Assembly: GCA_964429695.1 (NCBI GenBank)
Contig: CAYSCS010000003.1
Coordinates: forward strand, 8,431-72,430
Source: CAYSCS01 sp964429695
GTDB lineage: Bacteria; Acidobacteriota; Aminicenantia; Aminicenantales; Aminicenantaceae
Direction of reading: 5' to 3'
Length of the DNA stretch: 64,000 bases
The position numbers and the translations under genes are program-made. The notes below the pieces were generated by a model. The model was given only the letters and a program-made list of their open reading frames with translations. It ran no database searches and had not been told where the DNA came from. How positions within the stretch are numbered: the first letter of the stretch is position 1; each line of letters starts with the position of its first letter. This document shows, one piece after another, positions 18,565-27,451 of the stretch.

Positions 18565-20715
18565 GTGAGAAAGTTAATCCCTCCCTTTTTCTTGGGGTTT
18601 ATTGCCCTCTCTTTTCAGGTATTACTCCTTAGAGAGTTCTTCGCCTATTTTTATGGAAATGAAATCACATCTGGAATTCTCTTGGGAACATGGCTTTTCT
18701 GGGGAGGTATAGGAAGCATCCTAGCCTCAAGAATAAAATTTAGGCCTGAGATATTACCCCTGATGTATTACTTCACTATCCTTCTCTTCCTTTTTTGTCT
18801 TGCAGGGCTGAGGTTTTCGCGCCTTATTCTCAATATTCTGCCCGGGGAATTGACAGGAACAACAACCATTCTCATTTATTCAACCTTGCTTTCGCTGCTC
18901 ATAAGCTTTCCCCTAGGGATGCTCTTTGTCTTCAACACAAGGCTTCTTGAAGGTAATGTTTCGGAAGTTTATTTTCTAGAGAGTTTAGGTTCGGCTCTAG
19001 CCGGAACTTTCGTCTCTCTTTTTTTTGTCCCCACCTTCTCCAATTGGGAAAGCACCGCCCTAATAGGAGCCTTATCTTCAATCTTTATTTTCCTTTCCTC
19101 AAGAAAAAGAAAACATATCTTCCTTCTCTTACCTCTTTTGATCTTCTTGGCTCTCTTCAGCCTTTTTGATTTCAAGAGTGAGAAATTATACTGGAACCCT
19201 TTCAACCTGATTCAAAGTAAAGACACACCATATGGCAAGCTTCAACTCATAAAAACAGAAGAACAAATTTCCCTTTACAACAACTCCCTTCTCGAATATT
19301 CATACCCTGACCTTCTGGCTGCAGAAGAATCTGTTCATTTCGCCCTTCTTCAGCTCCCTGAGGCTAGGAAGATTCTTCTTCTAGGAGGGGGAGCTGGAGG
19401 GGGTTTAAAGCAGGTTTTAAAATATCCTCAAGCAGAAGTGGATTATGTTGAAATCGACCCTGAAATCATTCGTTTTTCTCTGCGCCATCTCCCTCCTGAA
19501 GAAAGAAAATCAATCCAAGCACCCCGAGTGAAAGTCTTTTATCAAGACGGAAGAGCCTTTTTAAAAAAAGTAAGAAAAAAATATGATGCGATAGTTCTCA
19601 ACCTGCCTGAACCAGCTACGGCTCAGATAAATCGCTTCTACACAAAAGAATTCTTCCAAGAGGCAAGAAAAAAGCTTTCTTCAGAGGGAATCCTCTCTCT
19701 TCGTCTCCCTTCGGCTGAAGATTACATAAGCAGGGAAAGAGGCGATTTTCTTTCAGTCCTCTACCATACTCTAAAAGAGGTTTTTCCTCATCTTGAAGTA
19801 ATCCCTGGGGGTACGAATATCTTTCTTGCTTCCTCGCGACCTTTAATCTCAGATGCAGAATCATTCGCTCAAGCTATGGAGAAGTTAAATCTTCAAAATA
19901 CATTCATCACCCGCCATTTCCTCCTCTCACGCTTGAGCCCCTTGCGCAAGAAAACTTTAGAAGATTCTATGTTTTCTCGAGAAAAAAAGATAAATCGAGA
20001 CCTAACCCCCATAAGCTACTTCTTCAACAATGTGCTCTGGGGAACCCAGTTCAGAGGCATAGAAGGGAAAATTTTCACTTACCTTTCTCGAATCTCAAGG
20101 TTTTGGCTTTTAGATTTCCCCTTAATAATTTTTCTGCTTCTCCTTTCCTGGTTCTGGCAGGGGAGAAAAAGGGCCTCCTTCTTACTAACCCCCTTAGCTC
20201 TCATGGGATTCAGCACTATCACTTTTGAAATCATCGTCCTCATTTCCTTCCAAACCAAATACGGGTATCTTTATCAGAGGATAGCACTCCTTCTTGCAAG
20301 TTTTATGGCAGGGCTTTCCCTGGGTGCCTTAAGAGGCATGAAGAGGAAAAAAATCTATTTTCCCCTCCTCCCTCTCATTCAATTTGGGTTTGTTCTCATT
20401 TTTTCTTTCTATTCCCTTCTTCTCAATTCCCATCCTCCAGAAACATTTTTCTTTTTAGCCCTAATCCTCATTGGCTATTTCGGGGGCGACCTGTTTATCA
20501 TCTCTAACTCGCTCTTCCTTAGAGGGAGTTCAAATTATGGCCTGGGATACGGGCTCGACCTCCTCGGCGCTTTCTTGGGGGCGCTGGTGTGTTCTTCCCT
20601 ACTGATACCTCTCCTTGGGCTTCCAATCCTTCTCCGTTATCTTATTCTTATTAATTCATTCTGCGTTCTCTTTCTCATCTTGGGAATGTGGCGTTTTAAA
20701 TTCGAAAAAATTTAG
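18565..20715 (+). CDS. Membrane protein with spermidine-synthase-like domain
   Basis: 716 residues starting at GTG. An N-terminal membrane domain of about six helices (1-205) and a C-terminal set of helices (about 510-715) flank a soluble Rossmann methyltransferase-fold domain (about 215-430). The domain has LLLGGGAGGG near 272-281, VEIDPEI and DGRAFL near 328-333, the spermidine/spermine synthase pattern. The canonical GGGDGG aspartate is replaced by alanine (GGGAGG), so aminopropyl transfer is doubtful. Such fused membrane SpeE-like proteins are common but mostly uncharacterised. It follows the radical SAM gene by 45 bp. Confidence 0.82.
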   Translation: MRKLIPPFFLGFIALSFQVLLLREFFAYFYGNEITSGILLGTWLFWGGIGSILASRIKFRPEILPLMYYFTILLFLFCLAGLRFSRLILNILPGELTGTTTILIYSTLLSLLISFPLGMLFVFNTRLLEGNVSEVYFLESLGSALAGTFVSLFFVPTFSNWESTALIGALSSIFIFLSSRKRKHIFLLLPLLIFLALFSLFDFKSEKLYWNPFNLIQSKDTPYGKLQLIKTEEQISLYNNSLLEYSYPDLLAAEESVHFALLQLPEARKILLLGGGAGGGLKQVLKYPQAEVDYVEIDPEIIRFSLRHLPPEERKSIQAPRVKVFYQDGRAFLKKVRKKYDAIVLNLPEPATAQINRFYTKEFFQEARKKLSSEGILSLRLPSAEDYISRERGDFLSVLYHTLKEVFPHLEVIPGGTNIFLASSRPLISDAESFAQAMEKLNLQNTFITRHFLLSRLSPLRKKTLEDSMFSREKKINRDLTPISYFFNNVLWGTQFRGIEGKIFTYLSRISRFWLLDFPLIIFLLLLSWFWQGRKRASFLLTPLALMGFSTITFEIIVLISFQTKYGYLYQRIALLLASFMAGLSLGALRGMKRKKIYFPLLPLIQFGFVLIFSFYSLLLNSHPPETFFFLALILIGYFGGDLFIISNSLFLRGSSNYGLGYGLDLLGAFLGALVCSSLLIPLLGLPILLRYLILINSFCVLFLILGMWRFKFEKI

Positions 20716-20736
20716 CCAAAAAATCGAGGAAGATTC

Positions 20737-20765
20737 TTGACACTCTTTTGAAATTGTGCTTTACT
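20737..20765 (+). promoter_or_regulatory. Promoter of the hdr-kor-flx-frd cluster
   Basis: TTGACA at 20737-20742, a 17-bp spacer and TTTACT at 20760-20765. The -35 matches the consensus fully and the -10 matches at four of six positions. It is the only good promoter-like site found upstream of the thirteen-gene run, whose first ATG is at 20843. Confidence 0.6.
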
Positions 20766-20793
20766 TAAAGGTAAATTTTTCTGATTTACAAAT

Positions 20794-20821
20794 CCTATAG
20801 CGATAATAGGTTTTTAAAACC
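20794..20821 (+). promoter_or_regulatory. Leader hairpin and palindrome before hdrC
   Basis: CCTAT (20794-20798) pairs with ATAGG (20806-20810) and is followed by TTTTT, resembling a small attenuator. Overlapping it, GGTTTTTAAAACC (20809-20821) is a perfect palindrome that could be a repressor site. Both lie between the likely transcription start and the hdrC start codon. A regulatory role is inference. Confidence 0.4.
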
Positions 20822-20842
20822 AGCGCAAAAAGAGATTATTAG

Positions 20843-21250
20843 ATGAGAATTAACTTATCCCAAAAAAAAATAAGAAATCCATTAGTCCAAAAAGTCCAGG
20901 AACTCAGCGGCCAAAACCTTCTTGCCTGCTACCAGTGTGGAAAATGCTCTGCTGGGTGCCCAGCTATCTCTGAGATGGATATTCTCCCTAACCAGATTAT
21001 TCGTTATGCTCAACTAGGCCTGAGCGATGAGCTTTTAAGGTCGAAAGCGATCTGGATCTGCGCTTCATGTTTCACCTGCAACGCTCGTTGTCCAAAGGGG
21101 ATTAATATAGCTGAAGTAATAGAAGCCTTGAGACAGATACTCCTCCGCAAGAGGGAGGACCACGTTAAAATTGAAAAACTCTCTGAGAAGGAAAAGAAAG
21201 AAGTCCCTCCCATTGCCCTCATCAGCAGTTTTAGAAAGTTTACTTCCTAA
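20843..21250 (+). CDS. hdrC: Heterodisulfide reductase subunit C-like protein
   Basis: A 135-residue iron-sulfur electron carrier. It has two four-cysteine clusters: CYQCGKCSAGCP near residues 30-41 and CASCFTCNARCPKG near 73-86, each expected to hold a [4Fe-4S] centre. That is the HdrC layout, passing electrons between HdrA and the HdrB active site. There is no membrane segment. It is the first gene of the cluster, 60 bp before hdrB, and has its own promoter-like sequence upstream. Confidence 0.87.
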   Translation: MRINLSQKKIRNPLVQKVQELSGQNLLACYQCGKCSAGCPAISEMDILPNQIIRYAQLGLSDELLRSKAIWICASCFTCNARCPKGINIAEVIEALRQILLRKREDHVKIEKLSEKEKKEVPPIALISSFRKFTS

Positions 21251-21310
21251 CGAGAAGCGGGTGTATGGAAAAAGAAATCATTAATTATTTAATTAAAATA
21301 AGGTCTAATA

Positions 21311-22189
21311 ATGAAAATAAGTTATTATCCTGGCTGTACCCTGAAGAACCATGCAAAAAATTTTGAAGATTCAACCCTTTGTGCCCTAAAAGCTCTAGGC
21401 ATAGAAGTCGAAGAACTGCGGCGTTGGAACTGTTGTGGAACAGTTTTTTCCTTAGCCACGGATGATTTAATTCATCATCTGGCTCCCATCCGAAACCTCA
21501 TCAGAGTCAAGGAATCTAATTCTAACCGAGTAATGACCCTCTGCGCCATGTGCTACAATACCTTGAAAAGAGCGAATGAAAGACTCAAGCAAGACCCAGT
21601 AAGCCTCGAAAAAATTAACAAATTCATGTACCTAGAGAAAATCGATTATGAAGGAGATGTGAAAATCTTTCATCTTCTAGAATTTTTGAGAGATGAGATA
21701 AGCTTCGAGAATATTAAGAAGAAAGTAATTAAGCCCCTGAATAATCTGAAAGTAGCGAATTATTATGGATGTCTCCTGATAAGACCCAAAGAAATAGGCT
21801 TCGATGATGTTGAAAATCCTGTGATAATGGAGAATTTAATGCTTTCCCTGGGCGCTACACCCATAGATTTTCCTTACAAAACAGAGTGCTGTGCAGCCTA
21901 TCAGACTGTTGACAAACCAGAAATTGTGGCAGAGAGAACCTTCCAGATCATCACTGCGGCACGGCTCCACGGAGCTGAAGTCCTAGCAGTGAGCTGTCCT
22001 CTCTGCGCCTTCAACCTCGACCAAAGGCAGAAAAAAACCCTGGAGAAATATCCTGATTTTAAAATTACCCCAGTCCTTTATTTCACGCAGCTCATGGCCA
22101 TAGCACTCGGTTGCAAGGAAAATGAACTGAGATTAGACCTCCATTATATAGACCCTAAGCCTATTCTTGAAGAAAAAGGTCTGATATGA
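21311..22189 (+). CDS. hdrB: Heterodisulfide reductase subunit B-like protein
   Basis: 292 residues with two intact cysteine-rich CCG domains. The first runs from YYPGC (near residue 9) through WNCCG (near 46) to LCAMCYN (near 79). The second runs from YYGC through TECCA to SCPLC. These sites hold the non-cubane [4Fe-4S] clusters that reduce disulfides in methanogen HdrB. The bacterial partner disulfide is unknown; since CoM and CoB are not expected here, a protein or other thiol is likely. It stands 7 bp before the ferredoxin gene of the Kor operon. Confidence 0.9.
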   Translation: MKISYYPGCTLKNHAKNFEDSTLCALKALGIEVEELRRWNCCGTVFSLATDDLIHHLAPIRNLIRVKESNSNRVMTLCAMCYNTLKRANERLKQDPVSLEKINKFMYLEKIDYEGDVKIFHLLEFLRDEISFENIKKKVIKPLNNLKVANYYGCLLIRPKEIGFDDVENPVIMENLMLSLGATPIDFPYKTECCAAYQTVDKPEIVAERTFQIITAARLHGAEVLAVSCPLCAFNLDQRQKKTLEKYPDFKITPVLYFTQLMAIALGCKENELRLDLHYIDPKPILEEKGLI

Positions 22190-22196
22190 GGCTCAA

Positions 22197-22472
22197 ATGA
22201 TTTACTTTGGAGATTTAAAAGAGAAAAAGGGAAAAATCCATATCAACAGGGATAGATGCAAAGGATGCGGATTTTGTGTGGAATATTGCCCTAGAGATGT
22301 GCTCGAAATGTCAGACGAATTCAACATCAAAGGATATCATCCTCCCTTTGTCAAAAACGAGGAAAAATGCCTCTATTGTCAACTTTGCGAGGCAATATGT
22401 CCTGAATTTGCCATATTTGTGACTCTCAAGAAAGAGGAGGAAGAAGGTGAAAAAGGTGAAAGCCGACCCTAA
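22197..22472 (+). CDS. korD: 2-oxoacid:ferredoxin oxidoreductase delta subunit, ferredoxin-like
   Basis: A 91-residue dicluster ferredoxin with CKGCGFCVEYCP (near residues 22-33) and CLYCQLCEAICP (near 61-72). This is the delta subunit that wires the 2-oxoacid oxidoreductase to ferredoxin. The C-terminus is a short Glu/Lys-rich tail that overlaps the start of korA by 26 bp. Placement directly before korA, korB and korC, as in other four-subunit enzymes, supports the call. Confidence 0.88.
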   Translation: MIYFGDLKEKKGKIHINRDRCKGCGFCVEYCPRDVLEMSDEFNIKGYHPPFVKNEEKCLYCQLCEAICPEFAIFVTLKKEEEEGEKGESRP

Positions 22473-23613
22473 GGGAGTCTTAACAGGCTCACATTACTTA
22501 GACGGAGATTATGCCATCGCCGAAGGAGCCCTTGCTGCAGGTTGTCGCTTTTTTGCTGGTTATCCTATTACTCCCTCCACTGAGACGGCTGAACGGTTTG
22601 CCGAAAGGATTCCGATGGTGGGAGGGATTTTCATTCAGATGGAAGACGAAATTGCCTCCATAGCAGCCCTGATTGGAGCAGTATGGGGCGGGATGAAAGC
22701 TATGACGGTGACCTCAGGACCAGGATTCTCGTTAATGATGGAGAACATAGGGCTCGCCTGTATGCTGGAAACCCCTCTTGTCATCGCCAATGTCCAGAGA
22801 GGAGGACCCTCCACCGGGCTTCCTACTCTTACCGGGCAGCAGGACATGATGCAAGTAAGATGGGGTTCCCACGGTGACTATGAAATAATTGCACTTTCTC
22901 CTGATTCCCCTCAGGAATGCTTCGACCTTACCATAAAAGCTTTCAATCTTTCTGAAATGTACAGGGTGCCAACCTTCATCATGACCGATGAATGTGTGGG
23001 GCACATGCATGAGAAGGTAGTCATCCCTCCTGCTGAAGAAATAGAGCTTGTAGAAAGGAAATGGTACACCGGCCCCAAGGATAAATATCTTCCTTTTAAA
23101 CCTGATAAAGATATGATTCCTTTCATGGTTAAAGTAGGGGAAGGTTATCGCTTTCACATCACAGGACTCACCCATGATGAGAGAGGCTATCCAGTGATTA
23201 ATGCCGAATGCCAGAATAAATGTGTCCCTCACTTGGTGGATAAAATAAAGCTCAATGCAGAAAAAATAATCGAGTTTCAAGAAGATGAAACCGATGACGC
23301 AGAGGTTGTTGTGGTCTCCTATGGGATAACTTCTCGGGTTTCTATAAGAGCCGTTCAACAAGCCCGAAAAGCAGGCATAAAGGTAGGAACACTGAGGTTG
23401 ATTACTGTCTGGCCTTTCCCTGAAAGAAGAATAAGAGAGCTAGCAGGAAAAATAAAGGCCTTTGTGGTTCCAGAAATCAACTATGGTCAAATGGTCTATG
23501 AAGTAGAAAGATGCGCCGCAGGTAAAGCTTCTGTGTACCATGTACCCCACTGCGGTGGTTGGGTTCACGACCCCAAAGATATTTTCAAGGTTATCAAGGA
23601 GGCAGCAAAATGA
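22447..23613 (+). CDS. korA: 2-oxoacid:ferredoxin oxidoreductase alpha subunit
   Basis: 388 residues, GTG start. Contains the pyrimidine-binding side of the thiamine diphosphate enzyme: FFAGYPITPSTE near 36-47, QMEDEIASIAALIGA near 63-78, and TGLPTLTGQQDMMQ with WGSHGDYE, a set I associate with KorA (2-oxoglutarate) more than with pyruvate enzymes. It overlaps korB by four bases (ATGA). Together with korB, korC and korD it forms an enzyme that oxidatively decarboxylates a 2-oxoacid to acyl-CoA with ferredoxin as acceptor. The exact substrate, 2-oxoglutarate or a branched 2-oxoacid, is inferred. Confidence 0.87.
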   Translation: MKKVKADPKGVLTGSHYLDGDYAIAEGALAAGCRFFAGYPITPSTETAERFAERIPMVGGIFIQMEDEIASIAALIGAVWGGMKAMTVTSGPGFSLMMENIGLACMLETPLVIANVQRGGPSTGLPTLTGQQDMMQVRWGSHGDYEIIALSPDSPQECFDLTIKAFNLSEMYRVPTFIMTDECVGHMHEKVVIPPAEEIELVERKWYTGPKDKYLPFKPDKDMIPFMVKVGEGYRFHITGLTHDERGYPVINAECQNKCVPHLVDKIKLNAEKIIEFQEDETDDAEVVVVSYGITSRVSIRAVQQARKAGIKVGTLRLITVWPFPERRIRELAGKIKAFVVPEINYGQMVYEVERCAAGKASVYHVPHCGGWVHDPKDIFKVIKEAAK

Positions 23614-24482
23614 AAGAAGAAGATCGCCTCGAAGAAAGAAATCCAATTGAAGATTTCCTCAGGATGGACAGAATTCCCCATATTTGGTGTCCGGGCTGCG
23701 GGATTGGAACTGTTGTCAGCTCCTTTGCTGAAGCGCTTCGCAAGAGCAAGCTTAATCTGGATAAAGTAGCCATTCTTTCGGGAATCGGGTGCACAGGCCG
23801 GGTGGCTGGATACGTCAAACTCGACTCCATCCACACCACCCATGGCCGAGCCATTCCTGTAGCCACAGGAGTGAAGCTGGCGAATCCTGAGCTCAAGGTT
23901 GTTGTCTTTAGTGGAGACGGAGACATAGTAGGAATTGGAGGAAACCATTTCATTCACGCAGCAAGGAGAAACATGGACCTCATCGTCATCTGTGTCAATA
24001 ATTTCAATTACGCGATGACAGGAGGACAGGTAGCAGCTACGACTCCCATCTTAGCCAATCTTTCCACAGCACCTTACGGGAATTTCGAATATCCCTTCAA
24101 TCTCCCCTATCTCGCCGAGGCTTCAGGTGCTACCTATGTGGCTCGCTGGACAGCACTCCACTTAAGACGAGTGACCAAATCCATTCAAGAAGCCTTGGAA
24201 CACAGAGGCTTTTCCTTTATAGAGGTCATCACTCCCTGTGTGACCCTTTATGCAAGAAGAAACCGGCTTGGGGATGGGCTGAATCTTCTCAAATACTACT
24301 ATGAGAATTCAGAAATACAACACGGAGCAGATACGCGTACTCTGGATATTTCCTACCAGGGGAAAATCATCGTGGGTAAATTCGTCCACAAGCAAAAGCC
24401 CACTTTCCTTGATTGTATGAATGAGCATCTCTCCAAAGTGTTGGGAAATAAATATAAACCCTATGGAGTAAGCCATGACTGA
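23610..24482 (+). CDS. korB: 2-oxoacid:ferredoxin oxidoreductase beta subunit
   Basis: 290 residues. It binds thiamine diphosphate through GDGDIVGIGGNHFIHAARRN and has the iron-sulfur cysteines WCPGCGIG near residue 28 and SGIGCTGR near 60. The frame is open from 23559, but the ATG at 23610 overlaps the korA stop and yields the normal N-terminus. VNNFNYAMTGGQVAATTP is strongly conserved in beta subunits. It overlaps korC by 8 bp. Confidence 0.9.
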   Translation: MKEEDRLEERNPIEDFLRMDRIPHIWCPGCGIGTVVSSFAEALRKSKLNLDKVAILSGIGCTGRVAGYVKLDSIHTTHGRAIPVATGVKLANPELKVVVFSGDGDIVGIGGNHFIHAARRNMDLIVICVNNFNYAMTGGQVAATTPILANLSTAPYGNFEYPFNLPYLAEASGATYVARWTALHLRRVTKSIQEALEHRGFSFIEVITPCVTLYARRNRLGDGLNLLKYYYENSEIQHGADTRTLDISYQGKIIVGKFVHKQKPTFLDCMNEHLSKVLGNKYKPYGVSHD

Positions 24483-25065
24483 GATAAGGTTTTCAGGTTT
24501 TGGAGGACAGGGAATAATTCGCTGTGGCTTGATAGCCGGAAAGGCACTTTCTCTCTTCGATAATAAGCATGCCACAATGACTCAAAGCTTCGGTCCTGAG
24601 GCAAGGGGAAGTGCATGTAGCTCTCAGCTTGTCGTCTCTGAGGACCGTGTCCTTTATCCTTACATCACCAGACCTGAAATCCTCGTAGCCATGTCTCAGG
24701 AAGCCTATGATAAATATGAGCCAGAGCTTCGAGAAGGAGGTATTCTAATCATAGACAGGGACCTAGTTAAACCCAAGGCCTCCAAGAGAAATATCAAGAT
24801 TTATTCCATACCTTCCACTCGTTTTGCTGAAGAACTTGGTAACCGCATCATAGCTAACTTAGTCATGCTTGGGTTTTTCACTGCAATCACAGGGGTTGTC
24901 TCTCCAGAGGCCATGAAAAAGGCCCTTCCTGGACTTGTTCCCCAAAGATTTCTCGACCTTAACATCAAAGCGTTTGAAAAAGGTTACGATTATGGAATGG
25001 AAGTCCTCGCCGCAGAGAAGGACACGGAAAAGAAATCTCAGAAGAAAGAAAAGCCTCAGACCTGA
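24475..25065 (+). CDS. korC: 2-oxoacid:ferredoxin oxidoreductase gamma subunit
   Basis: 196 residues with RFSGFGGQGII at residues 4-14, SFGPEARGSACSSQLV near 38-53, and an NMVMLG-like ANLVMLGFFTAITG segment, all typical of the gamma subunit that clamps coenzyme A in these enzymes. The C-terminus is a charged Lys/Glu tail. It completes korDABC and is followed after 14 bp by hdrA, which places 2-oxoacid oxidation inside the Hdr operon. Confidence 0.9.
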   Translation: MTEIRFSGFGGQGIIRCGLIAGKALSLFDNKHATMTQSFGPEARGSACSSQLVVSEDRVLYPYITRPEILVAMSQEAYDKYEPELREGGILIIDRDLVKPKASKRNIKIYSIPSTRFAEELGNRIIANLVMLGFFTAITGVVSPEAMKKALPGLVPQRFLDLNIKAFEKGYDYGMEVLAAEKDTEKKSQKKEKPQT

Positions 25066-25079
25066 GGGAGAGGATTAAG

Positions 25080-27026
25080 ATGAGGAGAACTGGAGTATTT
25101 GTTTGTCATTGTGGAATAAACATCGCAGGAACAGTAGATGTTAAAAAGGTAGCCAAAGAGCTCTCCACCCATCCCAATGTGGTTCATTCTGAAGACTACG
25201 TTTATATGTGTTCTGACCCCGGCCAAAACTTAATCAGCAATGCCATTAAACAAAAAAAACTCGATAGCGTAGTGGTCGCCTGCTGTTCCCCTACCCTTCA
25301 CGAATCAACCTTCAGAAACTGCGTTAAATCAGCCGGAGTAAATCCTTTCCATTGTGAAATAGCAAATATTCGTGAACAATGCAGCTGGGTCCATAAAGAG
25401 ATGGAAAAGGCGACAAGTAAGGCCATAAAAATAACTAGAAGCACCGTGGAGAAAGTGACGCGCAACGAGCCCCTTGAACCAATAAGTGTCCCAGTGACCA
25501 AAAGGGCACTGGTAATTGGAGGAGGAATCGCAGGTATTCAGGCCTCGCTCGACCTTGCTAACAGCGGTTTCGAGGTTGTTCTTGTCGAAAGGTCACCCTC
25601 CATTGGAGGGCACATGATCCAGCTCTCAGAAACATTTCCTACCCTTGATTGTTCTCAATGCATCCTGACACCAAAGATGGTGGAAGTCGCCAAACATCCT
25701 AAGATAAAACTAATGACCTACAGTGAGGTTCAGGAAGTCTCGGGATATGTAGGAAACTTCAGGGTCAAAATACTCAAGAAACCCACCTACGTGGATCCCG
25801 ATAAATGTACCCTCTGCGATGAATGTACTAAAGTCTGCCCTGTAGTCACAGAAAATGAATTCGACTTAGGCCTCACTGGCCGTCGCGCCATATATATCCC
25901 ATTTCCTCAGGCCATCCCTGCCTCTTATACCTTGGACATAAACTCCTGCCCCGGTCTTTTGCCCATTGCTTGTGGAAAGTGTGCCGATGTCTGTGAGCCA
26001 AAAGCCATAGATTACGACATGAAGCCAAAAATCATAGAAATGGATTTTGGGGCCATAATTGTCGCTACCGGTTACGACCTCTATGGAAAGGAAAACATGG
26101 CAGAATACGGTTATGGAAAGTACCCTGATGTCATAGATGGCCTTCAATTCGAGAGACTCTGTTCTGCTTCAGGCCCAACGAAAGGAAAAATTCTCCGCCC
26201 TTCTGATCATAAAGAACCCAAAGAAGTAGTCTTCATTCAGTGTGTAGGCTCTCGCGACCCTGAAATGCATTGCTCCTATTGCTCAAAGATTTGCTGCATG
26301 TACACGGCGAAACATGCCATGCTCTATAAGCATCATGTTCCAGATGGCCAGGCTTATATCTTCTACATAGACATAAGGTCTGGGGGGAAGGGGTATGAAG
26401 AGTTTGTTCAGAGGGCAGTGGAAGAAGATAGTGTCCTGTATCTTCGCGGTAAAGTCTCCAAAATATTTGAAGAAAGAGGAAAGATAAGGGTCTGGGGCGT
26501 AGACACCTTATCCGGAAAAGACATCGAAATAGACGCCGACATGGTGGTTCTGGCCATGGCCATGAGACCCTCAAAAGGAGCAGAAGAATTAGCCAAGAAA
26601 CTAAAGATTGCGCTGGATAAGGATGGTTTTCTTGCCGAGGCCCATCCCAAACTAAGACCTGTGGAAAGTGTTACCTCTGGGGTTTTCCTCGCTGGCGCAG
26701 CCCAAGCTCCTAAAGATATTCCAGAGGCCGTTGCTCAAGCAAGCGGCGCAGCCTCAAAGGCAATAGCCATATTATCCCAGGAAAGGCTATTCCATTCTCC
26801 CACTGTGGCCAAAGTCAACACAAATCTCTGCACAGGTTGTGGAATGTGCGTCTCTGTATGTCCCTATGAAGCCCTCTCCCTTAAAGATGGAAAGGTGGAA
26901 GTAAAAGAAGTTCTTTGCGAAGGATGTGGAACATGTTCAGCAACATGCCTGAGGGCAGCGATTCAGGTAAAAAACCTGACGCCAAGACAAGTCTACGATA
27001 TGATTAACGCCTCCCTCGGAGGATGA
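25080..27026 (+). CDS. hdrA: HdrA-like flavin and iron-sulfur subunit
   Basis: 648 residues. The N-terminal part carries CHCGINIAGTVDV and several cysteines. FAD binding is shown by VIGGGIAGIQASLDLA near 145-160 and VERSPSIGGHM. A CTLCDECTKVCP ferredoxin motif sits near 243-254. The C-terminus has a dicluster ferredoxin: CTGCGMCVSVCP near 584 and CEGCGTCSATC near 614. HdrA is the flavin-based electron-bifurcating subunit of heterodisulfide reductase complexes. It overlaps the MvhD-like gene by 4 bp, so the usual HdrA-MvhD contact is expected. Confidence 0.92.
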   Translation: MRRTGVFVCHCGINIAGTVDVKKVAKELSTHPNVVHSEDYVYMCSDPGQNLISNAIKQKKLDSVVVACCSPTLHESTFRNCVKSAGVNPFHCEIANIREQCSWVHKEMEKATSKAIKITRSTVEKVTRNEPLEPISVPVTKRALVIGGGIAGIQASLDLANSGFEVVLVERSPSIGGHMIQLSETFPTLDCSQCILTPKMVEVAKHPKIKLMTYSEVQEVSGYVGNFRVKILKKPTYVDPDKCTLCDECTKVCPVVTENEFDLGLTGRRAIYIPFPQAIPASYTLDINSCPGLLPIACGKCADVCEPKAIDYDMKPKIIEMDFGAIIVATGYDLYGKENMAEYGYGKYPDVIDGLQFERLCSASGPTKGKILRPSDHKEPKEVVFIQCVGSRDPEMHCSYCSKICCMYTAKHAMLYKHHVPDGQAYIFYIDIRSGGKGYEEFVQRAVEEDSVLYLRGKVSKIFEERGKIRVWGVDTLSGKDIEIDADMVVLAMAMRPSKGAEELAKKLKIALDKDGFLAEAHPKLRPVESVTSGVFLAGAAQAPKDIPEAVAQASGAASKAIAILSQERLFHSPTVAKVNTNLCTGCGMCVSVCPYEALSLKDGKVEVKEVLCEGCGTCSATCLRAAIQVKNLTPRQVYDMINASLGG

Positions 27027-27451
27027 AGATGAGAGAAGATTTTGAGCCAAAAATTATGGCATTCCTCTGCAAATGGTGTTCCTCGGCAGGAAGTGACCTC
27101 GCTGGAGTCTCTCGGATGGAATATCCGCCCAACGCAGTCCCAATTACTGTGATGTGCTCGGGAAGTGTCTCACCCCTATACATTTTCAATGCCTTCAAAA
27201 GAGGGGCAGATGGAGTGCTTGTCTCAGGTTGTCATCCTGGTGATTGCCATTATATAAAAGGAAACTATTATGCACGCCGAAGAATAGCCCTCGTGAAGAA
27301 ACTCCTTGAATTCATAGGCCTTGAACCCCAGAGGTTCCAAATGTCTTGGGTTTCCGCAGCTGAAGGCCTCAAGTATACCCAGATAATCAAGGACTTCGTA
27401 AAAGAAATAAAACCCCTTGGACCCCAAACTAAGCTGAGGAGAGAAAAGTAA
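27023..27451 (+). CDS. flxD: MvhD/FlxD-like iron-sulfur subunit
   Basis: A 142-residue subunit of the MvhD family. Recognisable by FLCKWCSSAGSDLAGVSRMEYP near residues 11-31, VMCSGSVSP near 42-50, and GCHPGDCHY near 70-78. In hydrogenotrophic methanogens MvhD transfers electrons from hydrogenase to HdrA. In anaerobic bacteria the homologue FlxD connects an NADH-oxidising module. As no hydrogenase is in this window and FlxA, FlxB and FlxC candidates follow, I prefer FlxD. It overlaps hdrA and the next gene by 4 and 1 bp. Confidence 0.88.
   Translation: MKMREDFEPKIMAFLCKWCSSAGSDLAGVSRMEYPPNAVPITVMCSGSVSPLYIFNAFKRGADGVLVSGCHPGDCHYIKGNYYARRRIALVKKLLEFIGLEPQRFQMSWVSAAEGLKYTQIIKDFVKEIKPLGPQTKLRREK

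Noticed and set aside
20737..20842. Rex-type redox operator before hdrC
   Set aside because: The spacer contains TTTTGAAATTGTG, but it lacks the symmetric TTGTGA/TCACAA half-sites.
22732..23361. A 209-codon open frame on the minus strand inside korA, and several other long antisense frames (for example 31545-32033, 59307-59507)
   Set aside because: They lie fully inside well-supported genes, have low-complexity or unusual composition and no ribosome binding site; they are shadows of the real genes.
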